Below are positions 1 through 9,301 of a stretch of 64,000 nt of DNA, piece by piece. The DNA lies in the NCBI RefSeq assembly GCF_018860765.1, contig NZ_JAHKPV010000017.1, positions 62,001-126,000 of the forward strand. Direction: 5' to 3'. Each line of letters starts with the position of its first letter. Position 1 is the stretch's first letter. The position numbers and the translations under genes were made by a program. The DNA is from Marinobacter salexigens (GTDB lineage Bacteria > Pseudomonadota > Gammaproteobacteria > Pseudomonadales > Oleiphilaceae). The notes under the pieces were generated by a model. The model was not told the DNA's origin, did not search any database, and saw only the letters and a list, made by a program, of their open reading frames with translations.

Positions 1-570
1 GAATCGGCCAGCCTGCTTGAGCAGGACGGAGAAGCTTTTTCAGACAACATGTATCGGATGATCGGCGACTGGATGCGTGGCACCGAGGTAACTGTGCCTA
101 TGAACAGGGTACAGCCAGGCTTGCTCAACCTGGGGAATCGGCGCCTACGGTTGATCGCCATGCAAGGGCATACCGGTGCAGACCTGGTTGTGCTGGACGA
201 AACCTCCGGGGTGTTGTTTGCTTCAGATATGGTGTTTTTCAACAGGGCATTAACCACACCTCAAACACCCGGGCTAGCCCTATGGCGCGCCGAAATACGC
301 CAGCTTGCGCAGCTGCCGTTCTCCGTTGTGGTGCCAGGTCACGGGCCGTTAATTAAAGATGACCGAGCATTTATCCAAATGATCGATTACTTGACCTGGT
401 TGGACGATGTTTTGGTTGATTCTGCCGCGCGGGGTTTGAGTGCTTCAGAGGTGATTGAAACCGCAATTCCTGAGCGTTTTTCAGAAGTGGAAGGGGCGAG
501 GTACGAACTGGTTCGTACCGTGAGCCACCTGTATTCAGATTACGAAAAGGATGCTCTGAGCAGACACTAG
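1..570 (+). CDS. MBL-fold metallo-hydrolase, C-terminal part (quinoprotein relay type)
   Basis: The reading frame is open from the first base, so the gene is cut by the window edge and only about 189 C-terminal residues are present. Visible metallo-beta-lactamase motifs are the HTGAD segment, a metal-bridging Asp in FASDMVF and the late His in VPGHGP. The LTTPQTPG stretch and the position just ahead of an ExaC-type aldehyde dehydrogenase suggest the quinoprotein relay system zinc metallohydrolase family, which accompanies PQQ-dependent alcohol dehydrogenases. The fold is clear; the subfamily is inference because the N-terminal HxHxDH motif lies outside the window. Confidence 0.7.
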   Translation, partial: ESASLLEQDGEAFSDNMYRMIGDWMRGTEVTVPMNRVQPGLLNLGNRRLRLIAMQGHTGADLVVLDETSGVLFASDMVFFNRALTTPQTPGLALWRAEIRQLAQLPFSVVVPGHGPLIKDDRAFIQMIDYLTWLDDVLVDSAARGLSASEVIETAIPERFSEVEGARYELVRTVSHLYSDYEKDALSRH

Positions 571-693
571 TACTAAGGGAGGAGTTATTCGCCCCGAACG
601 ACTCATTTTGTAAACCCTTTAGTGAATTTAGATTAGATACGTAAGCGCAAAAACAGCGTTGTTCAGCATAAAACACAACAAGAGGTTCATACC

Positions 694-2214
694 ATGATCT
701 ACGCACAACCAGGACAAGAAGGCTCCGTTGTTTCTTTCAAGTCACGCTACGGAAATTATATTGGCGGTGAGTGGGTTGCCCCGGTTAAAGGGCAGTATTT
801 TGAAAACATTACACCAGTGACCGGCGACGTCATTTGTGAGATTCCCCGTTCAACGGCTGAAGATATTGATCTGGCACTTGATGCTGCACACAAGGCTGCA
901 CCGGCCTGGGGGAAAACCTCTGCAGCGGAGCGCTCCAATATTCTTTTGAAAATTGCAGATCGTATTGAGGCCAACCTCGAAAAGCTGGCGGTTGCAGAAA
1001 CCTGGGATAACGGCAAAGCCGTTCGTGAAACCCTGAATGCGGATATTCCGTTGGCGGCTGACCACTTCCGTTATTTTGCAGGCTGCATCCGGGCTCAAGA
1101 AGGGCACATGGGTGAAATAGACCAAAATACCGTGGCCTATCATTTTCATGAGCCTTTAGGCGTTGTGGGCCAGATCATTCCCTGGAACTTTCCGATTTTG
1201 ATGGCAGCCTGGAAGTTAGGGCCTTGTCTGGCTGCAGGTAACTGCACTGTGCTTAAGCCAGCAGAGCAAACGCCAGTGAGCATTTTGGTGCTGATGGAAG
1301 TCATCGGCGATCTGTTGCCACCGGGTGTGCTTAACATCGTCAATGGCTACGGTATTGAAGCCGGGCAGGCTTTGGCTACCAGCACGCGGATTGCCAAGAT
1401 AGCGTTTACAGGATCAACTCCGGTTGGCTCCCACATTCTAAAATGTGCTGCCGAAAACATCATCCCCTCAACGGTTGAGCTGGGTGGTAAGTCTCCCAAC
1501 ATCTACTTCTCGGATGTTATGAATGCGGAGCCCGAGTTTGTCGATAAGTGTGTGGAAGGTCTGGTTCTGGCTTTCTTCAACCAGGGTGAAATCTGCACGT
1601 GCCCATCGCGTGCTTTGGTTCAGGAAGACATGTATGAGGAGTTCATGCAGAAGGTTGTGGAACGCACCAAATCGATCAAGCGCGGCAATCCATTGGACAC
1701 TGACGTTCAGGTAGGTGCGCAAGCCAGTAAGGAACAGTTCGACAAAATCATGTCTTACCTTGAGATAGGTAAGCAGGAAGGCGCGGTTGTTCTCACTGGC
1801 GGTGATCGTGAGAACATGGAAGGCGAATTCAATAATGGGTTTTACATTCAACCCACTCTTTTCAAGGGTGAAAACAGCATGCGGGTGTTCCAGGAAGAAA
1901 TCTTTGGCCCTGTTGTGGGTGTTACAACCTTCAAAACCGAAGAAGAAGCTCTGGCGATTGCCAATGATACAGAGTTTGGTCTGGGTGCCGGCGTTTGGAC
2001 ACGGGACACTAACCTGGCCTACCGCATGGGCCGAAGCATTCAAGCCGGTCGGGTTTGGATGAATTGCTACCACGCGTACCCTGCCCATGCAGCGTTTGGT
2101 GGCTATAAGAAATCCGGTATTGGTCGTGAAACGCACAAACTCGCGCTGGATCATTACCAGCAGACCAAGTGCATGCTGACCAGTTATGACGTTAATCCGC
2201 TGGGCTTTTTCTGA
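694..2214 (+). CDS. exaC: NAD-dependent aldehyde dehydrogenase, ExaC/AcoD type
   Basis: Oxidises acetaldehyde and related aldehydes to acids with NAD+, in the cytoplasm; in Pseudomonas-type ethanol oxidation it follows the PQQ alcohol dehydrogenase. The protein has 506 residues, typical of the family. The catalytic Cys is at about residue 301 in NQGEICTCP and the general-base Glu at about 262 in VELGGKSPN; the PWNFP cofactor motif is present. The N-terminus (MIYAQPG, then [10 protein letters not shown]) is characteristic of ExaC/AcoD. An AGAGG-like ribosome site sits about 8 bases before the ATG. The upstream metallo-hydrolase and downstream ErcA homologue support an ethanol/alcohol oxidation role. 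Confidence 0.92.
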   Translation: MIYAQPGQEGSVVSFKSRYGNYIGGEWVAPVKGQYFENITPVTGDVICEIPRSTAEDIDLALDAAHKAAPAWGKTSAAERSNILLKIADRIEANLEKLAVAETWDNGKAVRETLNADIPLAADHFRYFAGCIRAQEGHMGEIDQNTVAYHFHEPLGVVGQIIPWNFPILMAAWKLGPCLAAGNCTVLKPAEQTPVSILVLMEVIGDLLPPGVLNIVNGYGIEAGQALATSTRIAKIAFTGSTPVGSHILKCAAENIIPSTVELGGKSPNIYFSDVMNAEPEFVDKCVEGLVLAFFNQGEICTCPSRALVQEDMYEEFMQKVVERTKSIKRGNPLDTDVQVGAQASKEQFDKIMSYLEIGKQEGAVVLTGGDRENMEGEFNNGFYIQPTLFKGENSMRVFQEEIFGPVVGVTTFKTEEEALAIANDTEFGLGAGVWTRDTNLAYRMGRSIQAGRVWMNCYHAYPAHAAFGGYKKSGIGRETHKLALDHYQQTKCMLTSYDVNPLGFF

Positions 2215-2314
2215 CGTATAGCTAAATAAGTCGTCTCTTGTTGGAACGAGGGGCGACTGCAATACCTCTCCAGTGTTTTCTCTGAAGATGTTCACTATTG
2301 TGTCCTGCACTTTT

Positions 2315-2336
2315 GGCCCTTTAATGGGCCCTTTTT
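2315..2336 (+). terminator. Rho-independent terminator after aldehyde dehydrogenase
   Basis: A short GC-rich hairpin (GGCCC, loop TTTAAT, GGGCC) is followed directly by CTTTTT. It lies about 100 bases after the aldehyde dehydrogenase stop and before the iron alcohol dehydrogenase, so the two genes are probably separate transcription units. Confidence 0.6.
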
Positions 2337-2447
2337 ATCCTTTTCAGCCGGTAATGTTTCAGCGTGCAAGCGGCTCCCTTAAAGCCCATGAAGCATTAGG
2401 CAAACTGGGTTAAACTCTCGCTCACTTCAATAAGAAAAAACATAATA

Positions 2448-3623
2448 GTGAGCAAACCTATGAGCCACGACATATCCGTTTTGAGAAAATTCGTTTCGCC
2501 TGAAATTGTATTCGGCGCAGGAGCTCGCAAGTCTGTTGCGAACTTTGCAAGCAATCTTGGGGCAAAGCACGTATTTCTTGTTTCAGATCCCGGTGTTGCT
2601 GGTGCAGGTTGGGTGGGTGAAATTGCCACCTTATTAACCGATGCAGGCTTGCGCACAACGGTGTTCACCGGGGTGTCTGCCAACCCTCGAGTAGATGAGG
2701 TGATGGCCGGTGCCGAGCTTTACAAATCTTCCGACTGTGATGTCATCGTTGCCATTGGCGGCGGCAGCCCGATGGATTGCGCGAAAGGAATCGGGATTAT
2801 TGCCAGCAATGGTGGGCATATTCTCGATTTTGAGGGCGTAGACACTATTTCTAACCCGCCTCCGCCGCTAATCCTTATTCCGACGACTGCTGGCACGTCA
2901 GCTGATGTATCTCAATTTGCCATCATTTCTGATCCTAACCGCCGTTTTAAATTCTCGATAATCAGCAAAGCCGTGGTGCCGGACGTGTCATTGATTGACC
3001 CGGAAGTCACTGAAACCATGAACGGATACCTGACAGCCTGCACCGGTGTGGACGCACTGGTACATGCAATTGAAGCGTTTGTATCCACGGGTAGCGGCCC
3101 TTTAACAGACTCCCATGCACTGGAAGCTATTCGGTTGATCAACCGTAACCTCGAACCCTTGGTTGAGAACACAGCTGATCCATTCTTGCGTGAGCAGATT
3201 ATGCTGGCATCCATGCAAGCAGGGCTGGCGTTTTCCAACGCAATACTCGGCGCCGTTCACGCCATGTCTCACAGTCTGGGTGGCTTTCTTGATTTGCCCC
3301 ACGGCCTTTGCAATGCGTTGCTGCTTGAACACGTGGTGGCTTACAACTATCGATCTGCGGAAGACAGATTCAAACGTGTCGCTGAGGCTATGGATATTGA
3401 TACCCGAGGAATGGGCAAACCGGAAATCCAAAAACACCTGATGAATCGTATTATCCAGCTCAAACACAAAGTTGGCCTGCATGAAAGTCTGGCTAATTTT
3501 GGCGTTAGCGTATCTGACATACCACACCTTTCCGGATTTGCTCTTCAGGACCCTTGCATACTAACCAACCCCCGTAAGTCATCCTTGAGAGATGTTCAGG
3601 TGGTTTATGAAGAAGCCCTCTGA
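2448..3623 (+). CDS. ercA: Iron-containing alcohol dehydrogenase, ErcA type
   Basis: Group III Fe-dependent alcohol dehydrogenase of about 390 residues. The NAD-binding GGGSPMDCAKG segment and the iron ligands in GVDALVHAIEAF (Asp, His) and AVHAMSHSLGG...LPHG (His, His) are visible. In Pseudomonas, ErcA is needed for regulation of ethanol oxidation rather than bulk catalysis, and it lies beside ErcS-type kinases, as here. The GTG at 2448 and the ATG at 2460 are both possible starts; neither has a strong ribosome site. The 3' end overlaps the possible start of the following kinase, suggesting co-transcription. Confidence 0.85.
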   Translation: MSKPMSHDISVLRKFVSPEIVFGAGARKSVANFASNLGAKHVFLVSDPGVAGAGWVGEIATLLTDAGLRTTVFTGVSANPRVDEVMAGAELYKSSDCDVIVAIGGGSPMDCAKGIGIIASNGGHILDFEGVDTISNPPPPLILIPTTAGTSADVSQFAIISDPNRRFKFSIISKAVVPDVSLIDPEVTETMNGYLTACTGVDALVHAIEAFVSTGSGPLTDSHALEAIRLINRNLEPLVENTADPFLREQIMLASMQAGLAFSNAILGAVHAMSHSLGGFLDLPHGLCNALLLEHVVAYNYRSAEDRFKRVAEAMDIDTRGMGKPEIQKHLMNRIIQLKHKVGLHESLANFGVSVSDIPHLSGFALQDPCILTNPRKSSLRDVQVVYEEAL

Positions 3624-5364
3624 CGAGCATTCGCAAGCTGGCGGATACGGTATTGGGGAGTTGCTGGGGTTTGGCAGCCAATCCGTCAGAAAGAACTATT
3701 ACCCGGCGCTTCAGGATCGTATTGAAGAACTTGAACAGGAGCGAAACCGGTATAAGTGGTTGTTTGAAAACGCCTTGCACGGTGTGTTTCAGGGCAACTT
3801 GAGGGCAGGGTTTCTGGCCTGTAATCCGGCTATGGCAAAAATTTGTGGCTATGATAACCCGGAGGACCTGCAGCAGCGCGTAATACGCCTTAGGGAGCAA
3901 CTTTTCTGCAGCGCCAGTGAGTTCGACACCCTCCGGCAGGAATTGCTTGACCATGGCAGCCTGAGTGCACGGGAAACCCGATTAATGCGAGCAGATTCAA
4001 CCCCGGTGCATGTGGCAATTACTTTGCTTCGGCAGCCTGACTTGGGGCCGGAAGTGGTTGAAGCCTTTGTTGCCGATATCAGTGAGCGAGTACAGTCCCG
4101 CGCAAAACTTGTGCAGTTGAATGCAGACCTTGAGCGCAGAGTGGATGAGCGCACGGCAGCCTTGCAGCAGGCCAATGATGGCTTGCACTATCAAATTGAA
4201 GAGCGGGAAAAGGCAGAGCGCGGGCTGGTGGTTGCAGTAAAGGCTGCCCAGGATGCGAACCGCAGCAAAGACAAGTATCTGGCCGCAGCCAGCCATGATT
4301 TGCTGCAACCGCTGAATGCCGCCCGCCTTATGATCTCTGCTCTTCAGGAAAGCCAGTTGCCTTCTGAAGAGACCCGAATGGTCCAACAAGTTCACCGGGC
4401 TCTCGAAGGGGCAGAGGACTTGCTGGCAGACCTGCTGGATATATCGAAGCTTGATCAGCAAGCCATGGTGCCTGATTGGGTTATGACCGATGTTGCGGCG
4501 CTGGTTGAGGGGTTGGGAGAAGAGTTCGAGGCAATTGCAGCCAATGCCGGGCTGAAGTTTCGCATTCGTACGATACCAGCCATGGTTAAAACCGATCAGA
4601 GAATGCTGACCAGAGTGATACGAAACCTGCTCAGCAATGCCTTTCGGTATACGCCGAGAGGTCGGATTTTGCTTGCACTGAGATCAAGGTCCAATACCCT
4701 TCGAATTGAAGTGTGGGATACCGGAGTGGGCATCGAGGAAAGTAAGCTGGAAGAGATCTTCACTGAATTTCACCAGCTTTTACCACAGGGCACCGGTGGC
4801 CGGCAGGGCGCAGGGCTTGGGCTGGCCATAGTGGATCGAATGGTTCGAGTGCTTGAATGCGAAATGGATGTGGTTTCCCGCCTGGGGCGAGGCTCTCGAT
4901 TTGCGTTGACGCTTCCGATGGAAGGGAACCGAGAGCCGCAAGAGTCGAAACCGACGATTAATACTGCACAAATTTTCGCCAAAGGGTTCTCTGGCGCAAA
5001 AATTCTAGTTATCGATAATGATCTTTCCGTACTGGAAAGCATGAAGCTATTACTTGAGCGTTGGAGTTGTTCGGTTATTACAGCTCCAAATAGCGACGCT
5101 GCTCTTGCATATTTGGACACCACAAACGAGAATCCGGTAGCCATTCTGGCCGACTATCATCTTGATCATGAGCAACTGGGCTCTGATGCAATTCACGCCA
5201 TCCGCAACATGTTGGGGCAGAAAATACCCGCAGCTTTGATCACCGCCGACCACAGTGTAGAAACGCGACAAATGATGCGGCTTCAGGAACTGCCTATTCT
5301 CAATAAGCCGGTGAAGCCCAATCGTTTGCGAGCACTGTTGTCGAGCTTGTTAGCGTCTGGCTAG
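3607..5364 (+). CDS. Hybrid sensor histidine kinase/response regulator, NahK/ErcS' type
   Basis: Cytoplasmic hybrid kinase of about 585 residues without membrane segments. Order: PAS domain (roughly 40-160), coiled coil (about 165-215), HisKA with phospho-acceptor His in AAASHDLLQPLNAARL, HATPase with NLLSNAFRYT, DTGVGI and GAGLGLAIV motifs, and a C-terminal receiver with the acceptor Asp in ILADYHLD. SHDLLQPLNA is typical of the NahK/ErcS' group. The ATG at 3607 is preferred because AGGTGG lies just before it; an ATG at 3592 is possible. Either start overlaps the end of ercA. The context points to control of alcohol oxidation genes; the signal is unknown. Confidence 0.88.
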   Translation: MKKPSDEHSQAGGYGIGELLGFGSQSVRKNYYPALQDRIEELEQERNRYKWLFENALHGVFQGNLRAGFLACNPAMAKICGYDNPEDLQQRVIRLREQLFCSASEFDTLRQELLDHGSLSARETRLMRADSTPVHVAITLLRQPDLGPEVVEAFVADISERVQSRAKLVQLNADLERRVDERTAALQQANDGLHYQIEEREKAERGLVVAVKAAQDANRSKDKYLAAASHDLLQPLNAARLMISALQESQLPSEETRMVQQVHRALEGAEDLLADLLDISKLDQQAMVPDWVMTDVAALVEGLGEEFEAIAANAGLKFRIRTIPAMVKTDQRMLTRVIRNLLSNAFRYTPRGRILLALRSRSNTLRIEVWDTGVGIEESKLEEIFTEFHQLLPQGTGGRQGAGLGLAIVDRMVRVLECEMDVVSRLGRGSRFALTLPMEGNREPQESKPTINTAQIFAKGFSGAKILVIDNDLSVLESMKLLLERWSCSVITAPNSDAALAYLDTTNENPVAILADYHLDHEQLGSDAIHAIRNMLGQKIPAALITADHSVETRQMMRLQELPILNKPVKPNRLRALLSSLLASG

Positions 5365-5390
5365 CACACTGTCTAAGGACCTTCAAACGA

Positions 5391-6281
5391 ATGAATTTAC
5401 ATGTTCTGGCTGCCATTTTTGCGGCAGTTTTCATGGGCACCATTGGTGCAATTTCTATCTACGCCGATGTTAGCGCCGAAACGGTAACCTTTTATCGTCT
5501 TTTCATAGGGGCGGTTTTAATGGGTAGCTTCCTTCTTGCGACAGGCCAAAAGGCAAAAATATGTGTTTGGCCCGGAATAAAAGTTTTGATTACCGGCGCA
5601 TTTTTAGCTGGATTCGTGGTTTTTTATATCGTCGCCATGAACTATACCAGCATGGCGAATGCTGTAATGTTGCTGTATTTGGCACCTGTAACCGCATCTA
5701 TTATTGCCCACTTCTGTATGGGAGAGCGCCTCTCGGGAAGTAGTGCGGCCCTGATAGTTGCGGCCTTGTTTGGTTTCGCCATGATGATGGAATTCAACTT
5801 TAATCTTTCAGGGCGAGGGGAGGAGGTTGTCGGCCTCTTTTACGCGCTGTGTGCCATGCTTTGTTATGCAGCATTCATCGTGACTAACCGGTTAATTCAT
5901 GAGCGGGTACACGTATTGACCCGTAGCGGCTTTCAAATGTTAGTCGGTGCCCTATGTATGTTGCCTTTTATGCTACAACAAAATGACAGTATTGGTGGGG
6001 CACAGTGGGGCTGGTTGGTTACAGCAGGCGTTATCCCTGGGTTTCTCGCCATAATGCTTGCAGTGGTTGCGTTAAAAGCTCTCCCGGCAGCCACCTATGG
6101 CACTCTGGCTTATTTGGAGCCTATTACGGTTGTTGCATTGGGGTGGGTTCTATTTGGTCAAAGTCTGAATGCTTTGCAATTGTCTGGCTGTGGGTTGATT
6201 ATCGTTTCTGGAGTGGCTCAGGCTGTGTTGTCTGAGCGGGCATCACGTTGGTCTGCGCGGCTGGCCGCAGAAGCAGGTTAA
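5391..6281 (+). CDS. DMT-superfamily transporter (EamA family)
   Basis: Inner-membrane protein of 296 residues with about ten hydrophobic helices arranged as two EamA repeats, e.g. LHVLAAIFAAVFMGTIGAIS at the N-terminus and TYGTLAYLEPITVVALGW in the second half. EamA proteins export or exchange small metabolites; the substrate cannot be read from sequence. It starts 26 bases after the histidine kinase and may belong to that operon. It converges with the following minus-strand gene and their 3' ends overlap by 4 bases. Confidence 0.85.
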   Translation: MNLHVLAAIFAAVFMGTIGAISIYADVSAETVTFYRLFIGAVLMGSFLLATGQKAKICVWPGIKVLITGAFLAGFVVFYIVAMNYTSMANAVMLLYLAPVTASIIAHFCMGERLSGSSAALIVAALFGFAMMMEFNFNLSGRGEEVVGLFYALCAMLCYAAFIVTNRLIHERVHVLTRSGFQMLVGALCMLPFMLQQNDSIGGAQWGWLVTAGVIPGFLAIMLAVVALKALPAATYGTLAYLEPITVVALGWVLFGQSLNALQLSGCGLIIVSGVAQAVLSERASRWSARLAAEAG

Positions 6282-7129
6282 GGCCTGAGGCAGTTCTCTG
6301 GCACTGGTAAAGTCTGAACACTGTTTTTACTTTGCCTGAAAACGTTCTGACTGCAGTGCAGCATCGATGGCCATAGAGAAGGCCAGCTCGTATGGTTGCC
6401 CTCGAAAGGCAAGCAGAGGGTATGTGTCTTCTCGCAATAAGCGACTATCCATTCCGGCAAAATGGTTCGATCGTGGTTGGCATGCCAATGCAGCTCTCGC
6501 ATGTCTGGATTGCGCTTTAGATCGCGAATGGGATTGAGCGAGCCAGTCAGGGGAGAATATTGATGATGAACGGTCCAAGCCTGATGGTCCAAATTGGCGT
6601 TCACTGTAACCACATTCACAGGTCGGTTCAGCCTGCGCCCCACCAAAACAGCTAGAGCGCCGCCCCCGCTGTATCCTATAAGCCAAAGTTCTTTATGGCT
6701 TTCTGACAACTGCTCGACTACCTTCAACAAGCTATTAACAACATCCGGGTGGTAGCGATCATGTGTCCACCAAGAGCCCTGACACCGCGCATCCGCCACT
6801 TGGTAGTAGCAGGGACGGCCGATATACATAGAATTTGGCTCAGTCTGCAACATGCTTTTAAGCACAATTGAATGTTCTGATGTGGGGTTGCTAGCCACTT
6901 CTCTGAATGTTCGCCACGGTCGCCCGTCGCCGCCTATATAGAGATATAGTGGAGTTTTGATCCTTTCTGGAACAAATAGCGTAGACTTAAATACACGGTG
7001 CTCAAAATGACCGGAGTGAATACGAGTGTCGGTGATTTTTCCCTCACGCAGCAAGCGCTCGTAAGTAAAGGACGTGCAGCCAAGTATGGAGCACAAGCAA
7101 GTTATAGTGAGGAAGTGTCGTAAATGCAT
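6278..7129 (-). CDS. Lipoprotein alpha/beta hydrolase
   Basis: A 283-residue protein with a lipoprotein signal ending in a lipobox (CSILGC), so probably membrane-anchored in the periplasm. The nucleophile elbow GYSGGG supplies the Ser; candidate acid and His residues occur in NHDRTILP and EGNHTSW, completing an alpha/beta hydrolase triad. The substrate is unknown. It is divergent from the caspase-like gene that begins the cytochrome cluster, with about 150 bases between starts, so the two could share a control region. Confidence 0.75.
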   Translation of the reverse strand: MHLRHFLTITCLCSILGCTSFTYERLLREGKITDTRIHSGHFEHRVFKSTLFVPERIKTPLYLYIGGDGRPWRTFREVASNPTSEHSIVLKSMLQTEPNSMYIGRPCYYQVADARCQGSWWTHDRYHPDVVNSLLKVVEQLSESHKELWLIGYSGGGALAVLVGRRLNRPVNVVTVNANLDHQAWTVHHQYSPLTGSLNPIRDLKRNPDMRELHWHANHDRTILPEWIVAYCEKTHTLCLPFEGNHTSWPSLWPSMLHCSQNVFRQSKNSVQTLPVPENCLRP

Positions 7130-7280
7130 TTGGTGACTATACTAAAAACGAGCCAAGTGAATGCCAGTTAGTTGAATCGGCAATGTGAAAGTGGAAAGAG
7201 CTTCACGACACGACTACCAGCATTCCAGCAGAGTACACATACACTGTATTGGCGCCAAGTTAGGGACAACGGAGATTAGA

Positions 7281-9287
7281 ATGCCTATCAACAAAAAATT
7301 GTCTGTCACAGCAGTGGTTGCAAGTATAACCAGCGCCATATTCCTCAGCTCTTGTGCACATGTGGATCACACTGTCGCAGTGCCAGACGATGCCGACAAA
7401 CTGCTGATTGTCGATTGTCTTCTACCACCTCAAGTACGAAAATTAGGCAGTAGCTTTGCCTATGCTGCCGCACGACGCCCTGTAAAAACCAGTGCAGTTG
7501 ACTGCGAAATCCGTGGTGGTGAATACGTAGCCTACGATAGGGCTGACTACCGAACAGCACTCAAGGTGTGGTTGCCTCAGGCCGAAGCTGGCGATCCCGA
7601 GGCCCAGAACTATGTTGGCCAGATTTATGAAAAAGGTTTAGGCCTTAAAGAAGATTACAAAACTGCGGCCTATTGGTATGAGAAGTCCGCCGAGCAGGGC
7701 TTTTCAGAGGCGCAAATTAACCTAGGCTATTTGTATGAGAAAGGCTTGGGGGTGGCACAAGATTCTGCCAAGGCGCTGAACCTATATCGCAACGCTTCGG
7801 GCATCGAGAACGATAACTTGGAATTCGCTTCAACCATTGAAGTGGCTCGTGTCTCTCAGGATCAGCTCGCCAAACTGCAACGCGAACTTGAAGCCGAGCA
7901 GCAGAAAAACCTGCGTTTACAAGAAGAAATGGCCTCAGTTCGCGACCAGATGAATAACCTTGATCAAGAGCTAGCACTGGCACGTGCTCAAAAACGCAGC
8001 AAAGAACTGGAGCTGCGTTTAGCCCAATCCGAGCAAAGCGATGGCGTAGATCCGGCCATGGAACAACAACTGCAAGCGGAGATCACGGATTACGAACAAC
8101 AGCTTTCAGCTGGAGAAAAAGCTCTGCGAGACTTTCAGTCGAAGGAAAAAAGTCTCGAAAAAGAGATAGAAGACAACACCCTGCAGCTGGCCTCTGCTGA
8201 GCTGAATCAGGGCCGCATGAGCATTCAGCTCATCGACCCGCCCATGAGTATTACCCGCGGCGTGCGTGGTGCGGTGGTTGAGGAGTCCGTAAAAGAGAAG
8301 GAAATCTTTGGCAAAATTAATGTGCCGGGAGGCCTTGAAGAACTGCTTATCAATAACTCACTCCACGAGCTGGACGAATTTAGTATGTTTTGGGCCAATG
8401 TTCCGCTTCAGGGAAGCATTACGCCCGTAGATATCGTTGCCATCGATAAGCTGGGTCAGAAAGTTGACTATTCGTTCACGATATTTTCCGACCAAACGCC
8501 TAACAAGGAGGCAGCGCTCATCCAGAGTACTGATCTCAAAGTGGGTCGCTACAGGGCGCTAATCATTGGCAACAACAGTTATCAAGGCATTCCGAGCCTA
8601 AGCACTGCCGTAGCCGATGCCCAAGCAACTGACCGAGTTCTGCGCGAGCGCTATGGCTTCCAAACCACTGTGCTGCTCAATGCCAACCGTTACGAGATTT
8701 TGAGCAGTCTTGATGAAATGCGCCGAACCATGACGGCCGATGATAATTTGCTGATTTACTACGCAGGTCATGGCGAGATCGACAGGGTGAATGATCGTGG
8801 CTATTGGCTGCCTGTTGATGCTGATCCGGAGCGCCGCACCAACTGGATTTCCAACATTGCCATTACGGATATCATTAACGCCATCCCGGCGCGTCATATC
8901 ATGGTGATTGCAGACTCTTGCTATTCCGGCACTCTAGGGCAGACCAATCTAGCGGCGGGCGGCGCTGAAGGACAAATCCAGCCCAGTGCGGAGTGGGTGG
9001 CTGCTATGAGTGAAGTAAACGCCCGTACAGTGCTAACTTCCGGGGGGGTACGTCCGGTATTGGATATTGGCGGAGGGGAACATTCGGTGTTTGCCAAAGC
9101 CTTTTTATCAGTACTGAACGAGAATAATACTTTGCTTGAGGGGCATAGCCTCTACCGGCAGGTAATGCGTCAGATGCGGGTTTCGATGGCGCGTATCAAT
9201 CAGGCCCAGGTGCCGGAATATGCACCCATTAAACATGCAGGCCATGAAGGTGGTGAGTTTTTTCTAAAGCCAGTTGACTCCATCTAA
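7281..9287 (+). CDS. Caspase-like (peptidase C14) lipoprotein with Sel1 repeats
   Basis: About 668 residues. The ATG at 7281 is chosen because GGAG precedes it and the product then starts with a signal peptide ending in a lipobox (FLSSC). Two Sel1-type repeats (about 95-165, AEAGDPEAQNYVGQIYEKG and a second copy) are followed by a long charged coiled coil (about 190-300) and a C-terminal caspase-like p20 domain. The catalytic dyad is His at about 497 in YYAGHGE and Cys at about 547 in DSCYSGTL. The predicted periplasmic location is unusual for a partner of a cytoplasmic kinase. It is the first gene of the cytochrome cluster, 14 bases before the kinase gene. Confidence 0.85.
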   Translation: MPINKKLSVTAVVASITSAIFLSSCAHVDHTVAVPDDADKLLIVDCLLPPQVRKLGSSFAYAAARRPVKTSAVDCEIRGGEYVAYDRADYRTALKVWLPQAEAGDPEAQNYVGQIYEKGLGLKEDYKTAAYWYEKSAEQGFSEAQINLGYLYEKGLGVAQDSAKALNLYRNASGIENDNLEFASTIEVARVSQDQLAKLQRELEAEQQKNLRLQEEMASVRDQMNNLDQELALARAQKRSKELELRLAQSEQSDGVDPAMEQQLQAEITDYEQQLSAGEKALRDFQSKEKSLEKEIEDNTLQLASAELNQGRMSIQLIDPPMSITRGVRGAVVEESVKEKEIFGKINVPGGLEELLINNSLHELDEFSMFWANVPLQGSITPVDIVAIDKLGQKVDYSFTIFSDQTPNKEAALIQSTDLKVGRYRALIIGNNSYQGIPSLSTAVADAQATDRVLRERYGFQTTVLLNANRYEILSSLDEMRRTMTADDNLLIYYAGHGEIDRVNDRGYWLPVDADPERRTNWISNIAITDIINAIPARHIMVIADSCYSGTLGQTNLAAGGAEGQIQPSAEWVAAMSEVNARTVLTSGGVRPVLDIGGGEHSVFAKAFLSVLNENNTLLEGHSLYRQVMRQMRVSMARINQAQVPEYAPIKHAGHEGGEFFLKPVDSI

Positions 9288-9301
9288 TCGGTCTTTTTGT
9301 T

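Noticed and set aside
1468..2310. 280-codon minus-strand open frame antisense to the aldehyde dehydrogenase gene
   Set aside because: It is a shadow of a strongly conserved plus-strand gene, with no ribosome site or protein-like motifs.
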